Source: Sphingobacterium nematocida (GTDB lineage Bacteria > Bacteroidota > Bacteroidia > Sphingobacteriales > Sphingobacteriaceae). From it: a stretch of DNA of 64,000 bases. Shown here piece after piece: positions 53,156 through 62,711 of the stretch. The DNA is taken from the NCBI RefSeq assembly GCF_900168125.1, contig NZ_FUZF01000002.1:428464-492463 (forward strand). The letters are read 5' to 3'. Position 1 is the stretch's first letter. Each line of letters opens with the position of its first letter. Both the position numbers and the translations under genes were made by a program. Below the pieces are notes generated by a model. The model saw only the letters and a program-made list of their open reading frames with translations. It did not search any database and was not told the origin of the DNA.

Positions 53156-53524
53156 ATTTTTTGGTCAATTTTTTCAAATTTCTATGGCCTTTTATCAAAG
53201 AATTTATTGTTTTACCTTAAAACAGCGATATCACTTTTAAGTTCATCTCGATTTTTTGTGAAATAGAAACTGAAGTTTAAAAGCCTTTCTACTCGATTGG
53301 GAGCGAGTAGATTACATGTTGAAAATACTTGTGTTAATTTTTAATAGTTAACACATAGCAGAAGAATTAAGCAGTAACTTACAGACAATCTGGAATGTGC
53401 AGGCTGGTACGAGCGCTGGCGTTAGTATCCTAGATAATTCAAGCGGGTAGTGCGAACGAATTTGGTCGCCTAATGGCTTGCTTTAGCTATTAACCCTTAA
53501 AAGAAGTATCGAAAGTACCCACTA
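53156..53524. other. Intergenic region, little recognised
   Basis: These 369 bases contain a small hairpin (CTACTCG-N8-CGAGTAG, about 53288-53309) and, near 53380-53440, a less AT-rich patch whose translation I do not recognise in any frame. The part next to the AI-2E gene should hold its promoter. Confidence 0.3.
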
Positions 53525-54742
53525 CTAAGAAAATAAAGATAATTGTTGTCCGTTTTGAGGTTGATTAGGCTTCTTAGCATCACCCATTACCGTCTTCCCT
53601 CCATATTTCCAAGAGTCTCTTCTTTCTTGTTCGATAACTTGTTGCACATCAAACTGAGGCGTAAACTGTTGTTCTGCCTGTAATACGATTTGGTGAAGTT
53701 TCTGTATCGTTTTTAGTTTGTCGGTATTCCCTAACTTCGACTTTTGTATACCATTGTGCAGTATTTTAATTCCCTCATCATAGACTTTGATCGGTACAGG
53801 AAATGGATGACCATCTTTTCCTCCATGTGCGAAAGAGAAACGCGCCGGATCATCAAAACGGCATGGGGCGCCGTGTATGATCTCGCTGACCAGTGCCAAT
53901 GACTGCATAGTCCGCGGGCCCACTCCTTGTAATAGAAGAAGGTCTTCAAATGTATTGATATCAGCTTCCCGGGTGACATATAGTAATGCTCCTAGGCGCT
54001 TTAAATTGACATCTTTGGATTGTATGTCATGCCGCATGGGCATCTGGAGATGGCGTATTTCTTTCAGAACCCGTGAGTGGTCATCTTTTGATAAGGATAG
54101 GATACCCTTGCGGTTTTGAGTAGCTTCCGAAGCAGTCAGGTTTAAAATACGTCCTTTCGAAATACCGCGTATGCCACTATGGGGGGCATCGACGAATGAC
54201 TTCAGGTTTTCGGAGTGCCAATGATAGCGTCGTGCCGTCCCGTCATACTCATGCATGCCCTGCTGGACAACAGCCCAATTCCCCTGGTCAGAAACAACAA
54301 AATTGTGAAGGTACAACTGATACCCATCCTGTATAGCGCTATTGTCTACTTTGGCGATTAGTTTGCTTGCGCGGACAAGGCTGTTACCATCTATTCCTGT
54401 AGCATGTGCTATCCGTTGTATCTCAGTCGGGGTATTACGGGACAATTTTCCTTTACCTCCACAGATATATATTCCGAGTTGCCTAGCCTGGGGATTTATC
54501 GCTCGTTTCAGTGCACCCATTACGGATGTGGTGATACCGGATGAATGCCAGTCCATACCAAGTACAGCTCCAAAACTCTGGAACCAAAAAGGGTCGGCCA
54601 GTCTTTTCAATACCTCATCTTTTCCATAATCGCTTAATATATTTTCGATAATAGAAAGTCCGAGAGCAGACATACGTTCGTAAAGCCAGCTAGGTACTTT
54701 GCCGTAATGTAATGGAAGATCTGCTGTGCCGGACTGCTTCAT
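53525..54742 (-). CDS. DUF763 domain-containing protein
   Basis: The 405-residue protein belongs to the DUF763 family (SGTADLPLHYGKVPSWLYERM; FGAVLGMDWHSSGITTSVMG; LGIYICGGKGKLSRNTP). It has a helix-hairpin-helix-like element near residue 275 (LLLQGVGPRTMQSLALVSEI), suggesting nucleic-acid contact. The family occurs in bacteria and archaea, and its function is not established. The C-terminal 40 residues are polar and possibly disordered. It stands alone, with no near neighbour on the same strand; a decayed nuclease gene lies behind it. Confidence 0.9.
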   Translation of the reverse strand: MKQSGTADLPLHYGKVPSWLYERMSALGLSIIENILSDYGKDEVLKRLADPFWFQSFGAVLGMDWHSSGITTSVMGALKRAINPQARQLGIYICGGKGKLSRNTPTEIQRIAHATGIDGNSLVRASKLIAKVDNSAIQDGYQLYLHNFVVSDQGNWAVVQQGMHEYDGTARRYHWHSENLKSFVDAPHSGIRGISKGRILNLTASEATQNRKGILSLSKDDHSRVLKEIRHLQMPMRHDIQSKDVNLKRLGALLYVTREADINTFEDLLLLQGVGPRTMQSLALVSEIIHGAPCRFDDPARFSFAHGGKDGHPFPVPIKVYDEGIKILHNGIQKSKLGNTDKLKTIQKLHQIVLQAEQQFTPQFDVQQVIEQERRDSWKYGGKTVMGDAKKPNQPQNGQQLSLFS

Positions 54743-54837
54743 GTGTGCTAATTTTATTAGTACAAATCTAGCGTTATTTTTCTTATGATTGACAGGCGAG
54801 TTGAAAGATGTTTTGAAATATTTTAATTTTCATTCGG

Positions 54838-55081
54838 AATTTTTACGAAGTCAACTGTAATCTAAAATAGGAATAAAATTGTTGTACACCCCAGTTTTGC
54901 TTGGTAGCTTCTTTTAAATAATACTTTCACGTATTAACATCAATATCCCTCGTAATAGTTCGAATATGAGACCATTCCAATTTGGTGCACGCGTGTGCCA
55001 AATCTTCCCAAATAGGAAAATTCGGATAACATTTACGGATATTTTGCAATGTACGAGTATTGAATCAGTTCTCTCTACCTA
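54838..55081 (-). pseudogene. Decayed DUF1016/YhcG-type (PDDEXK) nuclease remnant
   Basis: Reading the minus strand from about 55081 gives LGREN-stop-FNTRTLQNIRKCYPNFPIW, then LEWSHIRTITRDIDVNT-stop-KYYLKEATKQNWGVQQFYSY. This order and spacing match the N-terminal domain of YhcG/DUF1016 proteins: a FGKGFS-RNLRRMRQFY region, then LSWTHYRLL, then the FYLKEAIEQNWSVRQLERQI helix. Two in-frame stops interrupt it, and the catalytic C-terminal nuclease domain is absent. It is a clear pseudogene fragment behind the DUF763 gene. Confidence 0.7.
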
Positions 55082-55358
55082 GATGTCCTGCTGTTTAAGA
55101 TATTTAATCCGCTAGTATGTTCACGTCATGATATAGTAATCTTATGTCAAGAGTTATTATGTTTTCCTACAAATCATTCAATTATAAAACAATAAGATAT
55201 AATTCGGTCTGTACTAATTCTTTCTATGTGTAGTTGTTTTACAGATTGATTTTTAAGAATATTTTAATTTTCAGAATTAATTTAAGAGTTTTGACGCGGA
55301 TAGTATACTATCCTTCTTAGTTATATGCATAAATTGCGTCTGATGAGTTTTAATAAAG
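55082..55358. promoter_or_regulatory. Region upstream of the second sigma/FecR/SusC operon
   Basis: These AT-rich bases between the nuclease remnant and the sigma gene hold no gene that I recognise. Weak resemblance to the remnant may continue to about 55120. They should contain the promoter of the sigma gene. Confidence 0.3.
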
Positions 55359-55943
55359 TTGGTTGTGGATAAAAATAATAGTGTTAAATCAGATCTAAAT
55401 CTTTTAGCTGAGCTCCGTGACGGTAGTCAGGAGGCACTATTGGCGATTTATGACCGCTATTACGATAAATTATTTTTTTACGCTTCAAAAGGCTTGTCCG
55501 ATAAATTCATTATTGAAGACCTGCTCCAGGATACCTTTACGTATATATGGGAGAAGCGAACAAAGCTGATCCTTACCCATTCTTTAAGTACTTATCTTCA
55601 CACCATTGTTAAATATAAGGTTTTTCAGCAGATAAAGAATACTTTAAATCGAGAAGAGGGGCTTTCCCGATTTGGTGAGCATCTGCAACAGACAAAAGAA
55701 TTAACTCCTCATCAATTGTTGGAAAATAAAGAAGCCCTTAAATTTCTTTATTTTAAGTTAGACGAATTGCCCGAAAAATGCAAGGAAGTATTTATATTGA
55801 GTCGCATAGATCGACTCTCGCATAAAGAAATAGCTGATAAACTAGGTATCAGTACAAAAACTGTAGAAAATCACATTACCAAGGCTGTAAAGATTCTAAA
55901 TATTTCAGCTAGGGTTATCTTCATACTTTTCTTTTCAGAGTAG
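55359..55943 (+). CDS. ECF RNA polymerase sigma factor (FecI-like, operon 2)
   Basis: The 194-residue sigma factor has region 2 (EALLAIYDRYYDKLFFYASK, IIEDLLQDTFTYIWEKR) and region 4 (LPEKCKEVFILSRIDRLSHK, EIADKLGISTKTVENHITKA), of the type common next to SusC/SusD genes. The start is TTG 55359 or GTG 55365; there is no in-frame ATG nearby. It is followed by the FecR gene after 129 bp and should drive the SusC/SusD operon when FecR is released. Confidence 0.92.
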   Translation: MVVDKNNSVKSDLNLLAELRDGSQEALLAIYDRYYDKLFFYASKGLSDKFIIEDLLQDTFTYIWEKRTKLILTHSLSTYLHTIVKYKVFQQIKNTLNREEGLSRFGEHLQQTKELTPHQLLENKEALKFLYFKLDELPEKCKEVFILSRIDRLSHKEIADKLGISTKTVENHITKAVKILNISARVIFILFFSE

Positions 55944-56072
55944 CTAGCTTTTTAAAGCTATCGCACTGTCTTTTTCTTCACTTCGTAATTCTATTAGTTT
56001 TTAAAAAAAAAATCACATTCGAGTAGGGGATTTTCCACCCTATGTTATACTAATGTTAAAAAATCATAAACC

Positions 56073-57062
56073 GTGGAATCACAAAAGTTAATAGAACTCA
56101 TTGAAAAATATGAGATAGGAACTATTACGATAGAGGAACTATCTATATTAGAAAACTATTATTCCTCTTTAAATGAAGGAGGTCATCTTAACGTTGATTA
56201 TAAACGTAAAGCACAAATCCGTTTACTAATTGAAGAGTCGCTTAATACTTCATCTATCAGAAGTTACCCTTATTGGACATATGCTGTTGCTGCCTGTTTA
56301 CTTGTATTTCTGAGTTTAGGAGCTCTTTTATTCAAGTTCAACCTTTCTTCATCTTGGTCGGATGACGTTGTGACATTGTCTTCAGATGCCACTGATCTAG
56401 TCCAGCAATACACAACGAATAAAGAAAATCGAATTGTTGTATTACCAGATGGAACCAAGGTCACTCTTAATGCGGGTAGCCAACTTATTTATGATAAAGA
56501 GTATGGTCAAAACAATAGGACAGTTAGGCTAGTTGGCGAGGGGTATTTTGATGTTAAACGAGATACACTTCATCCTTTTGTTATTGAAGGGGTCAGTTAT
56601 AACATACGTGTTCTAGGGACTACCTTTAATCTGAAAAATTACGTTGGCGAGATCTCTGAGACAAGTTTGATTAGCGGTTCCCTCGAAATTCTGGATAAGA
56701 AGACACATAAAAGACAGGCTCTGCTAAAACCACTACAGAAATTTGTAATGGACAAAAATCAGCTTTTAGCACATAGCAAAGTGGAGAATATGGTTCCTGT
56801 AGTAGAAGCCAGTAATACGATCATTGGAGAAGTCGCCTGGATAGAAAACCGTCTCGTATTTCAAAATGCCAAAGTAGAGACCATTCTCAAAGATCTCGAG
56901 CGCGCCTTTGATGTCAAGTTTGAAGTGCGTTTGACAGAGATACTTGATCATCGGTTTACGGCAACCTTTGAAGATGATTCTTTGGATAATATTTTAGAAT
57001 CCCTAAAATATGTCAAGAATTTTAAGACTAAAAAAGAGGGAAATAAAATAATCATTTATTAG
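56073..57062 (+). CDS. FecR-type anti-sigma factor (operon 2)
   Basis: The 329-residue membrane protein starts at GTG 56073. It has a short cytoplasmic N-terminal region, one transmembrane helix (about 69-90: YWTYAVAACLLVFLSLGALL), and a FecR domain (RIVVLPDGTKVTLNAGSQLI, YNIRVLGTTFNLKNY). A C-terminal DUF4974 domain follows (ENRLVFQNAKVETILKDLER). It relays the state of the neighbouring TonB transporter to the sigma factor upstream. SusC follows after 50 bp. Confidence 0.93.
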   Translation: MESQKLIELIEKYEIGTITIEELSILENYYSSLNEGGHLNVDYKRKAQIRLLIEESLNTSSIRSYPYWTYAVAACLLVFLSLGALLFKFNLSSSWSDDVVTLSSDATDLVQQYTTNKENRIVVLPDGTKVTLNAGSQLIYDKEYGQNNRTVRLVGEGYFDVKRDTLHPFVIEGVSYNIRVLGTTFNLKNYVGEISETSLISGSLEILDKKTHKRQALLKPLQKFVMDKNQLLAHSKVENMVPVVEASNTIIGEVAWIENRLVFQNAKVETILKDLERAFDVKFEVRLTEILDHRFTATFEDDSLDNILESLKYVKNFKTKKEGNKIIIY

Positions 57063-57112
57063 AATAAACACTCAAAACTAACTTACAAATACTCACCTTA
57101 ATTATTGAATAC

Positions 57113-60100
57113 ATGCACAGATTAATTGCAAAAAGAGCATTGGTTCACCTTGCGTTGGCTTCGTGTGTCTCGATACCTATTCCACAGCTAGTAAAAGCTA
57201 CTACGCTTCAGGTACGTGATATGGGACAGAAGATGACTGTGGAGCAGTTGCTTAAGAGAATTGAGCAAGAGACAACGTACCGATTTGTTTACGAAAAGGA
57301 CATTGCAGACCAGCCGATCCTCTTTGATGGAAACTTTCAAAGACCAATACAAGAAATATTAAATGAAAGTCTGACCAAGGAAGGGCTGATATTTCAGTTA
57401 TTTGGTAAGAATCTTATATCAGTCCGTTTAAAGAATCAGGCTGCTCAGGAAAGAGTAGTCCATGGTTACGTTACTAATGAAGATGCAAAACCATTAGTTG
57501 GCGTTTCTGTGCAGGTTAAGGGGGGAAAAAGGCCCGATACCAATGCCGTAACTGATAGTCAAGGCTTTTTCACAATAGTCTTAGGGGATGATGATCAGGT
57601 ACTTAGATTTAGCTATGTAGGGTATGAGGACTACGAAGTAAAACTAAGCAACAAAAATAGTATTGCTGTCACTCTTGTTTCCAAAGCAAAAGATATTGAA
57701 GAAGTAGTAGTTAACGGTATATTTACGCGAAAGAAAGAAAGCTTTACTGGCGCCACATCCTCTTTTACCCAGGAAGAAATACTGAAGGTAGGCAATCAAA
57801 ATGTGATCAAGAGTCTAAGTAATCTTGATCCATCATTTCAGCTGCTTCCTAATCTTGCAATAGGATCAGACCCAAATCAACTGCCAGATATTCAACTACG
57901 TGGACAAACTGGTTTGCCCGACCTCTCCGGCGAGTATAGGACCAATCCCAATCTGCCACTGTTCATTTTGGACGGTTTTGAGACCACACTTCAAAAGGTT
58001 GTGGATCTCGATGTTTATCGCGTCAGTCGTATCACCTTATTAAAGGATGCGGCTTCCAAAGCCATATATGGATCACGTGCGGCTAATGGGGTTGTGGTTA
58101 TTGAGACTATTAAACCTACTCAGGGCAAGATGAATGTTTCTTACAATAGTAACATCAACATTGAAGCCCCCGATCTGCGGAGTTATAATTTAGTAAATGG
58201 TCGGGAAAAACTCGAAGTGGAGCGTCTTGCGGGATTCTACGCAGATGCTGATCCTCTCCAACAGCTTCGCCTTACCAGGGCCTATAACGAAAATCTAAAA
58301 GCCGTAGAAAGCGGTGTCAATACAGATTGGCTGGCACAGCCCCTACGCAATGGAATCGGTCACCGCCACTCCTTGCGACTGGATGGAGGAGATGATTATT
58401 TCCAATACGGGGTGGATCTATTATATAACAATATTGCAGGAGCTATGAAAGGGTCAGGAAGATCTGTTGTGGGAGGAGCCATTAGCCTGAGCTACCGCTA
58501 TCAGAATTTTGCGTTCAATAATATTTTGACGATAAACCACAATAAGTCCACCAACTCCCCATATGGAGAGTTCTCTCTGTTTGCCAGGCTCAATCCATAT
58601 GTGTCACCTTACGACAGCCGGGGCAACATTCAGAAAGTTGCCAATTTCTATCCGGGTGAAGCTGGTTCTTCAAGGCAGTTGACTAACATATATAACCCCC
58701 TTTGGAATGGAACAATCGGTACCAGAGACTTTTCCCGATATACAGATATCACCAACAATTTCAGTGTAGACTGGCGCCTGACCAAGGATCTACGTATCAA
58801 CGGACGGGCCAGTATTACCAAACAGGATAATGAGACTGATCGCTTTCTCCCTGCCGAACATACCAGCTTTGCCGATGTTGCCGACCCGCTGCGCAGAGGT
58901 AGCTACAGTAAGGGCAATGGTAAGCTTCTGGATTTTGTTGGTAATGTCAATGTAAGTTATCTTAAACAGATTAATCAGCATTATATCACTGGTAATGCAG
59001 GTTGGGACCTCAGCAGTAATAGTAATGAGAGACTCGGCTATATTGTTGAAGGATTTATGAACGAGAATCTTAGTTTTCCTTCCCTTGGGCTACAGTATCA
59101 GGAAGGATCCAAGTTGAGTGGTGCCGAGAGCCTCGTCAGGGATATGGGCGGCTTTTTATCAGCCAACTATTCGTATGATGACCGTTATCTCGCTGACTTT
59201 TCCTACCGTCTTACTGCCTCTTCGCAGTTTGGAGACAATGAGCGTGTGGGACGGTTCTGGTCCGCTGGTCTAGGATGGAATTTGCATAGAGAATCATTTG
59301 TAGGCCAACTCGGGCTGTTTGATGAATTAAAGTTAAGAAGCTCCTTAGGTTTTACTGGCTCCCAAAATTTTAACTCTTTTCTGAGTATGACCACCTTCAA
59401 TTATTTTCAGGATAATACCTACCTGGTCAATAATGGAGCGTATGTCATAGCAATGGCCAATCCTGATTTGAGATGGCAACGCAAGAAAGATCTGAATGTG
59501 GGACTGGATATGAAAGTTTTTCAAAGCCGCACATCATTAACCGTTGACTATTATCAAAGTCATACAGATGGACTATTGTCTGATGTGAGTTTGCCGCCAT
59601 CTGCTGGGTTTAACTCGTTTAAAGCAAACCTTGGTAAGGTCAAAAACGAAGGTATCGAAGGCCGGATCAGCCACCGCATATTCAATAATAGGACCACTGG
59701 CAATTATCTGAATGTGTATGCCACATTCGCAAGCAATAAGAACACACTTCTGGAAATATCCAATGGCTTGGAAACATTTAATGAGAAGCAGGACGAGATT
59801 ATAGGCAATACCCCTGTTGTACGTTACGTCGAAGGACAGTCTCTCAATACCATCTGGGCGGTGCAGTCCCTTGGTATCGATCCATCCACAGGTAGAGAGT
59901 TGTACCTCAAGAAAGATGGGACGCAGACCTATGTCTGGTCAGCAGCCGATCAAATTGCCGCAGGCAATGATCTCCCGCGGTACTATGGAAATGTAGGGTT
60001 AGATTATCGAGTTCATGGCTGGCAGTTCAACGTTGGGTTCGGTTACCGTTTTGGCGGACAGATGTACAACCAGACCCTGTTGGAAAAGGTTGAAAATGCC

Positions 60101-60427
60101 AATATCTTATACAATGTCGATAGGAGAGTGCTTTTGGATAGATGGAGACAAGCGGGAGATATGTCTTTCTTCAAGGATATCGCCAATAGTGATCTCACCC
60201 AGCCAAGTACACGATTTGTTGAGAAACTTAATGAGTTCTCGATGACATCAGTGGGTTTTACCTATGAGTTGGACAGGTTGGCATCGGTACGAGCAGCTGG
60301 TTTTAAGAGATTGCGCGTAGGATTAAATAGTAACAATGTGTTTGTAGCCTCATCTGTACGGATCGAAAGAGGTACCGAGTATCCTTTCGCACGAACCTAT
60401 TCATTCACTTTACAGGCTATGTTTTAA
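57113..60427 (+). CDS. SusC/RagA TonB-dependent outer-membrane transporter with STN domain (operon 2)
   Basis: This 1104-residue TonB-dependent channel has an N-terminal signal region followed by an STN domain (MTVEQLLKRIEQETTYRFVY). A CarboxypepD_reg-like domain (VHGYVTNEDAKPLVGVSVQV) and a plug follow (DIQLRGQTGLPD, ITLLKDAASKAIYGSRAANG). The C-terminal barrel ends in SFTLQAMF. The DAASKAIYG variant of the usual DASA-IYG motif differs from operon 1. With the STN domain and the sigma/FecR pair directly upstream, its expression is likely induced by its own substrate. Confidence 0.95.
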   Translation: MHRLIAKRALVHLALASCVSIPIPQLVKATTLQVRDMGQKMTVEQLLKRIEQETTYRFVYEKDIADQPILFDGNFQRPIQEILNESLTKEGLIFQLFGKNLISVRLKNQAAQERVVHGYVTNEDAKPLVGVSVQVKGGKRPDTNAVTDSQGFFTIVLGDDDQVLRFSYVGYEDYEVKLSNKNSIAVTLVSKAKDIEEVVVNGIFTRKKESFTGATSSFTQEEILKVGNQNVIKSLSNLDPSFQLLPNLAIGSDPNQLPDIQLRGQTGLPDLSGEYRTNPNLPLFILDGFETTLQKVVDLDVYRVSRITLLKDAASKAIYGSRAANGVVVIETIKPTQGKMNVSYNSNINIEAPDLRSYNLVNGREKLEVERLAGFYADADPLQQLRLTRAYNENLKAVESGVNTDWLAQPLRNGIGHRHSLRLDGGDDYFQYGVDLLYNNIAGAMKGSGRSVVGGAISLSYRYQNFAFNNILTINHNKSTNSPYGEFSLFARLNPYVSPYDSRGNIQKVANFYPGEAGSSRQLTNIYNPLWNGTIGTRDFSRYTDITNNFSVDWRLTKDLRINGRASITKQDNETDRFLPAEHTSFADVADPLRRGSYSKGNGKLLDFVGNVNVSYLKQINQHYITGNAGWDLSSNSNERLGYIVEGFMNENLSFPSLGLQYQEGSKLSGAESLVRDMGGFLSANYSYDDRYLADFSYRLTASSQFGDNERVGRFWSAGLGWNLHRESFVGQLGLFDELKLRSSLGFTGSQNFNSFLSMTTFNYFQDNTYLVNNGAYVIAMANPDLRWQRKKDLNVGLDMKVFQSRTSLTVDYYQSHTDGLLSDVSLPPSAGFNSFKANLGKVKNEGIEGRISHRIFNNRTTGNYLNVYATFASNKNTLLEISNGLETFNEKQDEIIGNTPVVRYVEGQSLNTIWAVQSLGIDPSTGRELYLKKDGTQTYVWSAADQIAAGNDLPRYYGNVGLDYRVHGWQFNVGFGYRFGGQMYNQTLLEKVENANILYNVDRRVLLDRWRQAGDMSFFKDIANSDLTQPSTRFVEKLNEFSMTSVGFTYELDRLASVRAAGFKRLRVGLNSNNVFVASSVRIERGTEYPFARTYSFTLQAMF

Positions 60428-60438
60428 TTTCAAAGAAA

Positions 60439-61896
60439 ATGAAAGTATTGCAAATATTTAAAAAAGTCAGTTTCCTACTATTTCTATCAGGACTATTGGT
60501 TTCCTGCGAGACATGGACTGACGTAAAACCACAGACTCAAGTCGAAGAAGAATTATTCTTTTCAAAGGAGTCCGGATATAAGGATCTGCTTGCTGGCGTA
60601 TACATTAAGATGGGAGACCCGGCATTGTATGGTCGAGAGCTAACCTTTGGTGTTAGCGATGTACTAGCGCAGTATTACGATCTCTCGTTGGAGCCCAGCC
60701 GCGAGAATCAGACCTATCAGCGGGCTGAGAAAGCAAATTATGCCGATACAGAGGTCCGTAAATTGATTGATAACATTTGGAGCAATGGTTATAATGCCAT
60801 TACCAATCTCAACCTCTTGCTACAAAAACTGGAAAACGCAGACCAGAGTATCTTTCAGGAAGGTAATTATGATATCATAAAAGGTGAAGCATTAGGGCTG
60901 CGGGCATATGTCCATTTCGATATGCTACGTCTGTTTGGAGCCTCTGTTAGATCTGGGGGAAATGCGGCTAAAGCCATTCCATATGTCACGGCGTATAAAA
61001 ATCAGGTTACTCCCCATAGTACCCATGCCGAGGTAATTGCCTACATATTGAATGATTTGAAGCAGGCCCGTAGTTTACTGGCACAGGATCCTATTGTCAC
61101 AGGTCGGCCTATCACGTCAGATCACGACAATGGTTATTTAATGAGCAGATCACTACGATTCAATTATTATGCCGTGCGGGCACTAGAAGCGAGAGTGCAT
61201 CTTTGGGCAGGTCATACTGAGGATGCATTGATTGCCGCACAGGAGGTCATATCGGTTGCCGAGACCAAGTTTCCTTGGGTGCAGAATGCACAGCTTACTG
61301 GCACAGAGAATAATATAGACCGCACCTTTACCTCCGAGTACATTTTTGGACTTTTCCAGAACAAAAAGATCGAAAATATAGAAGGCTATATCACAGATCA
61401 GGCTTACAATTTTCAACCGTTAGCTATTACTACAGGTACGCTCAATACGATTTATCCACTTGCAGAATCAGGAGCAGATATTCGTCGGATTTATTTAACG
61501 CGTACAGTGTTCGGGCAGATATACTTTGCTAAAATGTACCAGACCACCCAGACAAATCCGAGTTTTGCCAATCGCATGCCGTTGATCCGTATTCCAGAAA
61601 TGTATTATATCGCTGCTGAAGCATTGATCGGTAGAGATAATGCCACTGCGGTCGGTTATCTGGAAAAGGTACGAACGGCGAGAGGCGTGAGCCGTCGTCT
61701 CTCTATAGATGTTTCCAATACACAGCTTGAGACAGAGATCGCTCTGGAATACCGCAAAGAAATGCCTTCTGAGGGGCAGCTGTTTTATTACAACAAAAGA
61801 CTCAATAAAACAAGTGTTCCCGGCTATAGTGGTAGCTACAATACACAGTATTATGTGTTGCCTCTTCCATTAAATGAGATTGAGTATGGACGATAA
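60439..61896 (+). CDS. SusD/RagB-family substrate-binding lipoprotein (operon 2)
   Basis: The 485-residue lipoprotein has a lipobox LLVSC (Cys about 23). The SusD helical repeats contain GEALGLRAYVHFDMLRLFG, and the C-terminal region has PEMYYIAAEALIG and IALEYRKEMPSEGQLFYYNK. It pairs with the SusC gene 11 bp upstream and caps the channel. The ligand is unknown. The following DUF4843 and PKD-like lipoproteins form a recurrent Bacteroidota set whose substrate is not clearly a glycan. Confidence 0.94.
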   Translation: MKVLQIFKKVSFLLFLSGLLVSCETWTDVKPQTQVEEELFFSKESGYKDLLAGVYIKMGDPALYGRELTFGVSDVLAQYYDLSLEPSRENQTYQRAEKANYADTEVRKLIDNIWSNGYNAITNLNLLLQKLENADQSIFQEGNYDIIKGEALGLRAYVHFDMLRLFGASVRSGGNAAKAIPYVTAYKNQVTPHSTHAEVIAYILNDLKQARSLLAQDPIVTGRPITSDHDNGYLMSRSLRFNYYAVRALEARVHLWAGHTEDALIAAQEVISVAETKFPWVQNAQLTGTENNIDRTFTSEYIFGLFQNKKIENIEGYITDQAYNFQPLAITTGTLNTIYPLAESGADIRRIYLTRTVFGQIYFAKMYQTTQTNPSFANRMPLIRIPEMYYIAAEALIGRDNATAVGYLEKVRTARGVSRRLSIDVSNTQLETEIALEYRKEMPSEGQLFYYNKRLNKTSVPGYSGSYNTQYYVLPLPLNEIEYGR

Positions 61897-61931
61897 TCAA
61901 ATAGATATAAATCTTTAAACAGGTAGTTTTT

Positions 61932-62693
61932 ATGAATAGGTATACATTCCATATATTTTCATTAAGCATTCTTTGCCTCCTATGCGGGTGCAAGAAAAAT
62001 GATCAGAGCCCATTTTTTGACGGTGTTCCCGCTTTGAGTATTTCCGGGGAGAGCAGGCAAGGGATTATCTCTGACTCGCTCGAGTTTTCGTTTGGCGTAC
62101 TCAATTCCCAGATTACAGATTCCGTAATCAATCTGCAGGTGCGGGCGATCGGTGTTCCTTCTGGCGCCGACCGTGACTTTCTACTGGCTATTAATCCAGC
62201 ACAGTCCACCGCTATGCCTGACGAATATACTTTCCCATCACATTTTGTGATACCTGCAGGGCAGGTATCAACCACCATTCCTGTCCAAATAAAGCGTAGC
62301 GAGCGCATTGAGTCGACAGAAGCCAAGCTTGTCATCGAGGTAAAAGAAAACGCCAACTTTATTCCAGGACCGCGATTAGAGGTCGCCGGGCAACCGACAT
62401 CGGGGCCACGCTTTACATTAATCTGGACCTCGCAGCTCACCAAGCCGGCCGCGTGGGATGGTTTTCCGTTTGCAGCCTTATATTTCTGCCTGGGTGATTA
62501 CAGCAAGACCAAGCACCAAATTATAATCGATGCTACCGGGATCACTACCTACGACGATGTTATGGCTGTCTCTGATACCTGGTATTACATCTATAACAAG
62601 TGCATCGAGTGGCTGGATAGCTATAATACTGCTCATCCCAATGCTCCGCTGCGGGATGAAAACGGAGAAATTGTTGAATTTCCCAATTTTTAA
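61932..62693 (+). CDS. DUF4843 family lipoprotein
   Basis: The 253-residue lipoprotein (lipobox LLCGCK, Cys about 19) matches the DUF4843 pattern: an N-terminal beta-sandwich that begins after FFDGVPALSISG, with FSFGVLNSQITDSVINLQVR and FVIPAGQVSTTIPVQIKRS. A C-terminal helical part follows (LYFCLGDYSKTKHQIII, WLDSYNTAHPNAPLRDENGE). It likely sits on the outer surface beside the SusC/SusD complex. The family role is not established. The next lipoprotein gene begins after 18 bp. Confidence 0.9.
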   Translation: MNRYTFHIFSLSILCLLCGCKKNDQSPFFDGVPALSISGESRQGIISDSLEFSFGVLNSQITDSVINLQVRAIGVPSGADRDFLLAINPAQSTAMPDEYTFPSHFVIPAGQVSTTIPVQIKRSERIESTEAKLVIEVKENANFIPGPRLEVAGQPTSGPRFTLIWTSQLTKPAAWDGFPFAALYFCLGDYSKTKHQIIIDATGITTYDDVMAVSDTWYYIYNKCIEWLDSYNTAHPNAPLRDENGEIVEFPNF

Positions 62694-62711
62694 TTGATTA
62701 ATGTATTAGAC

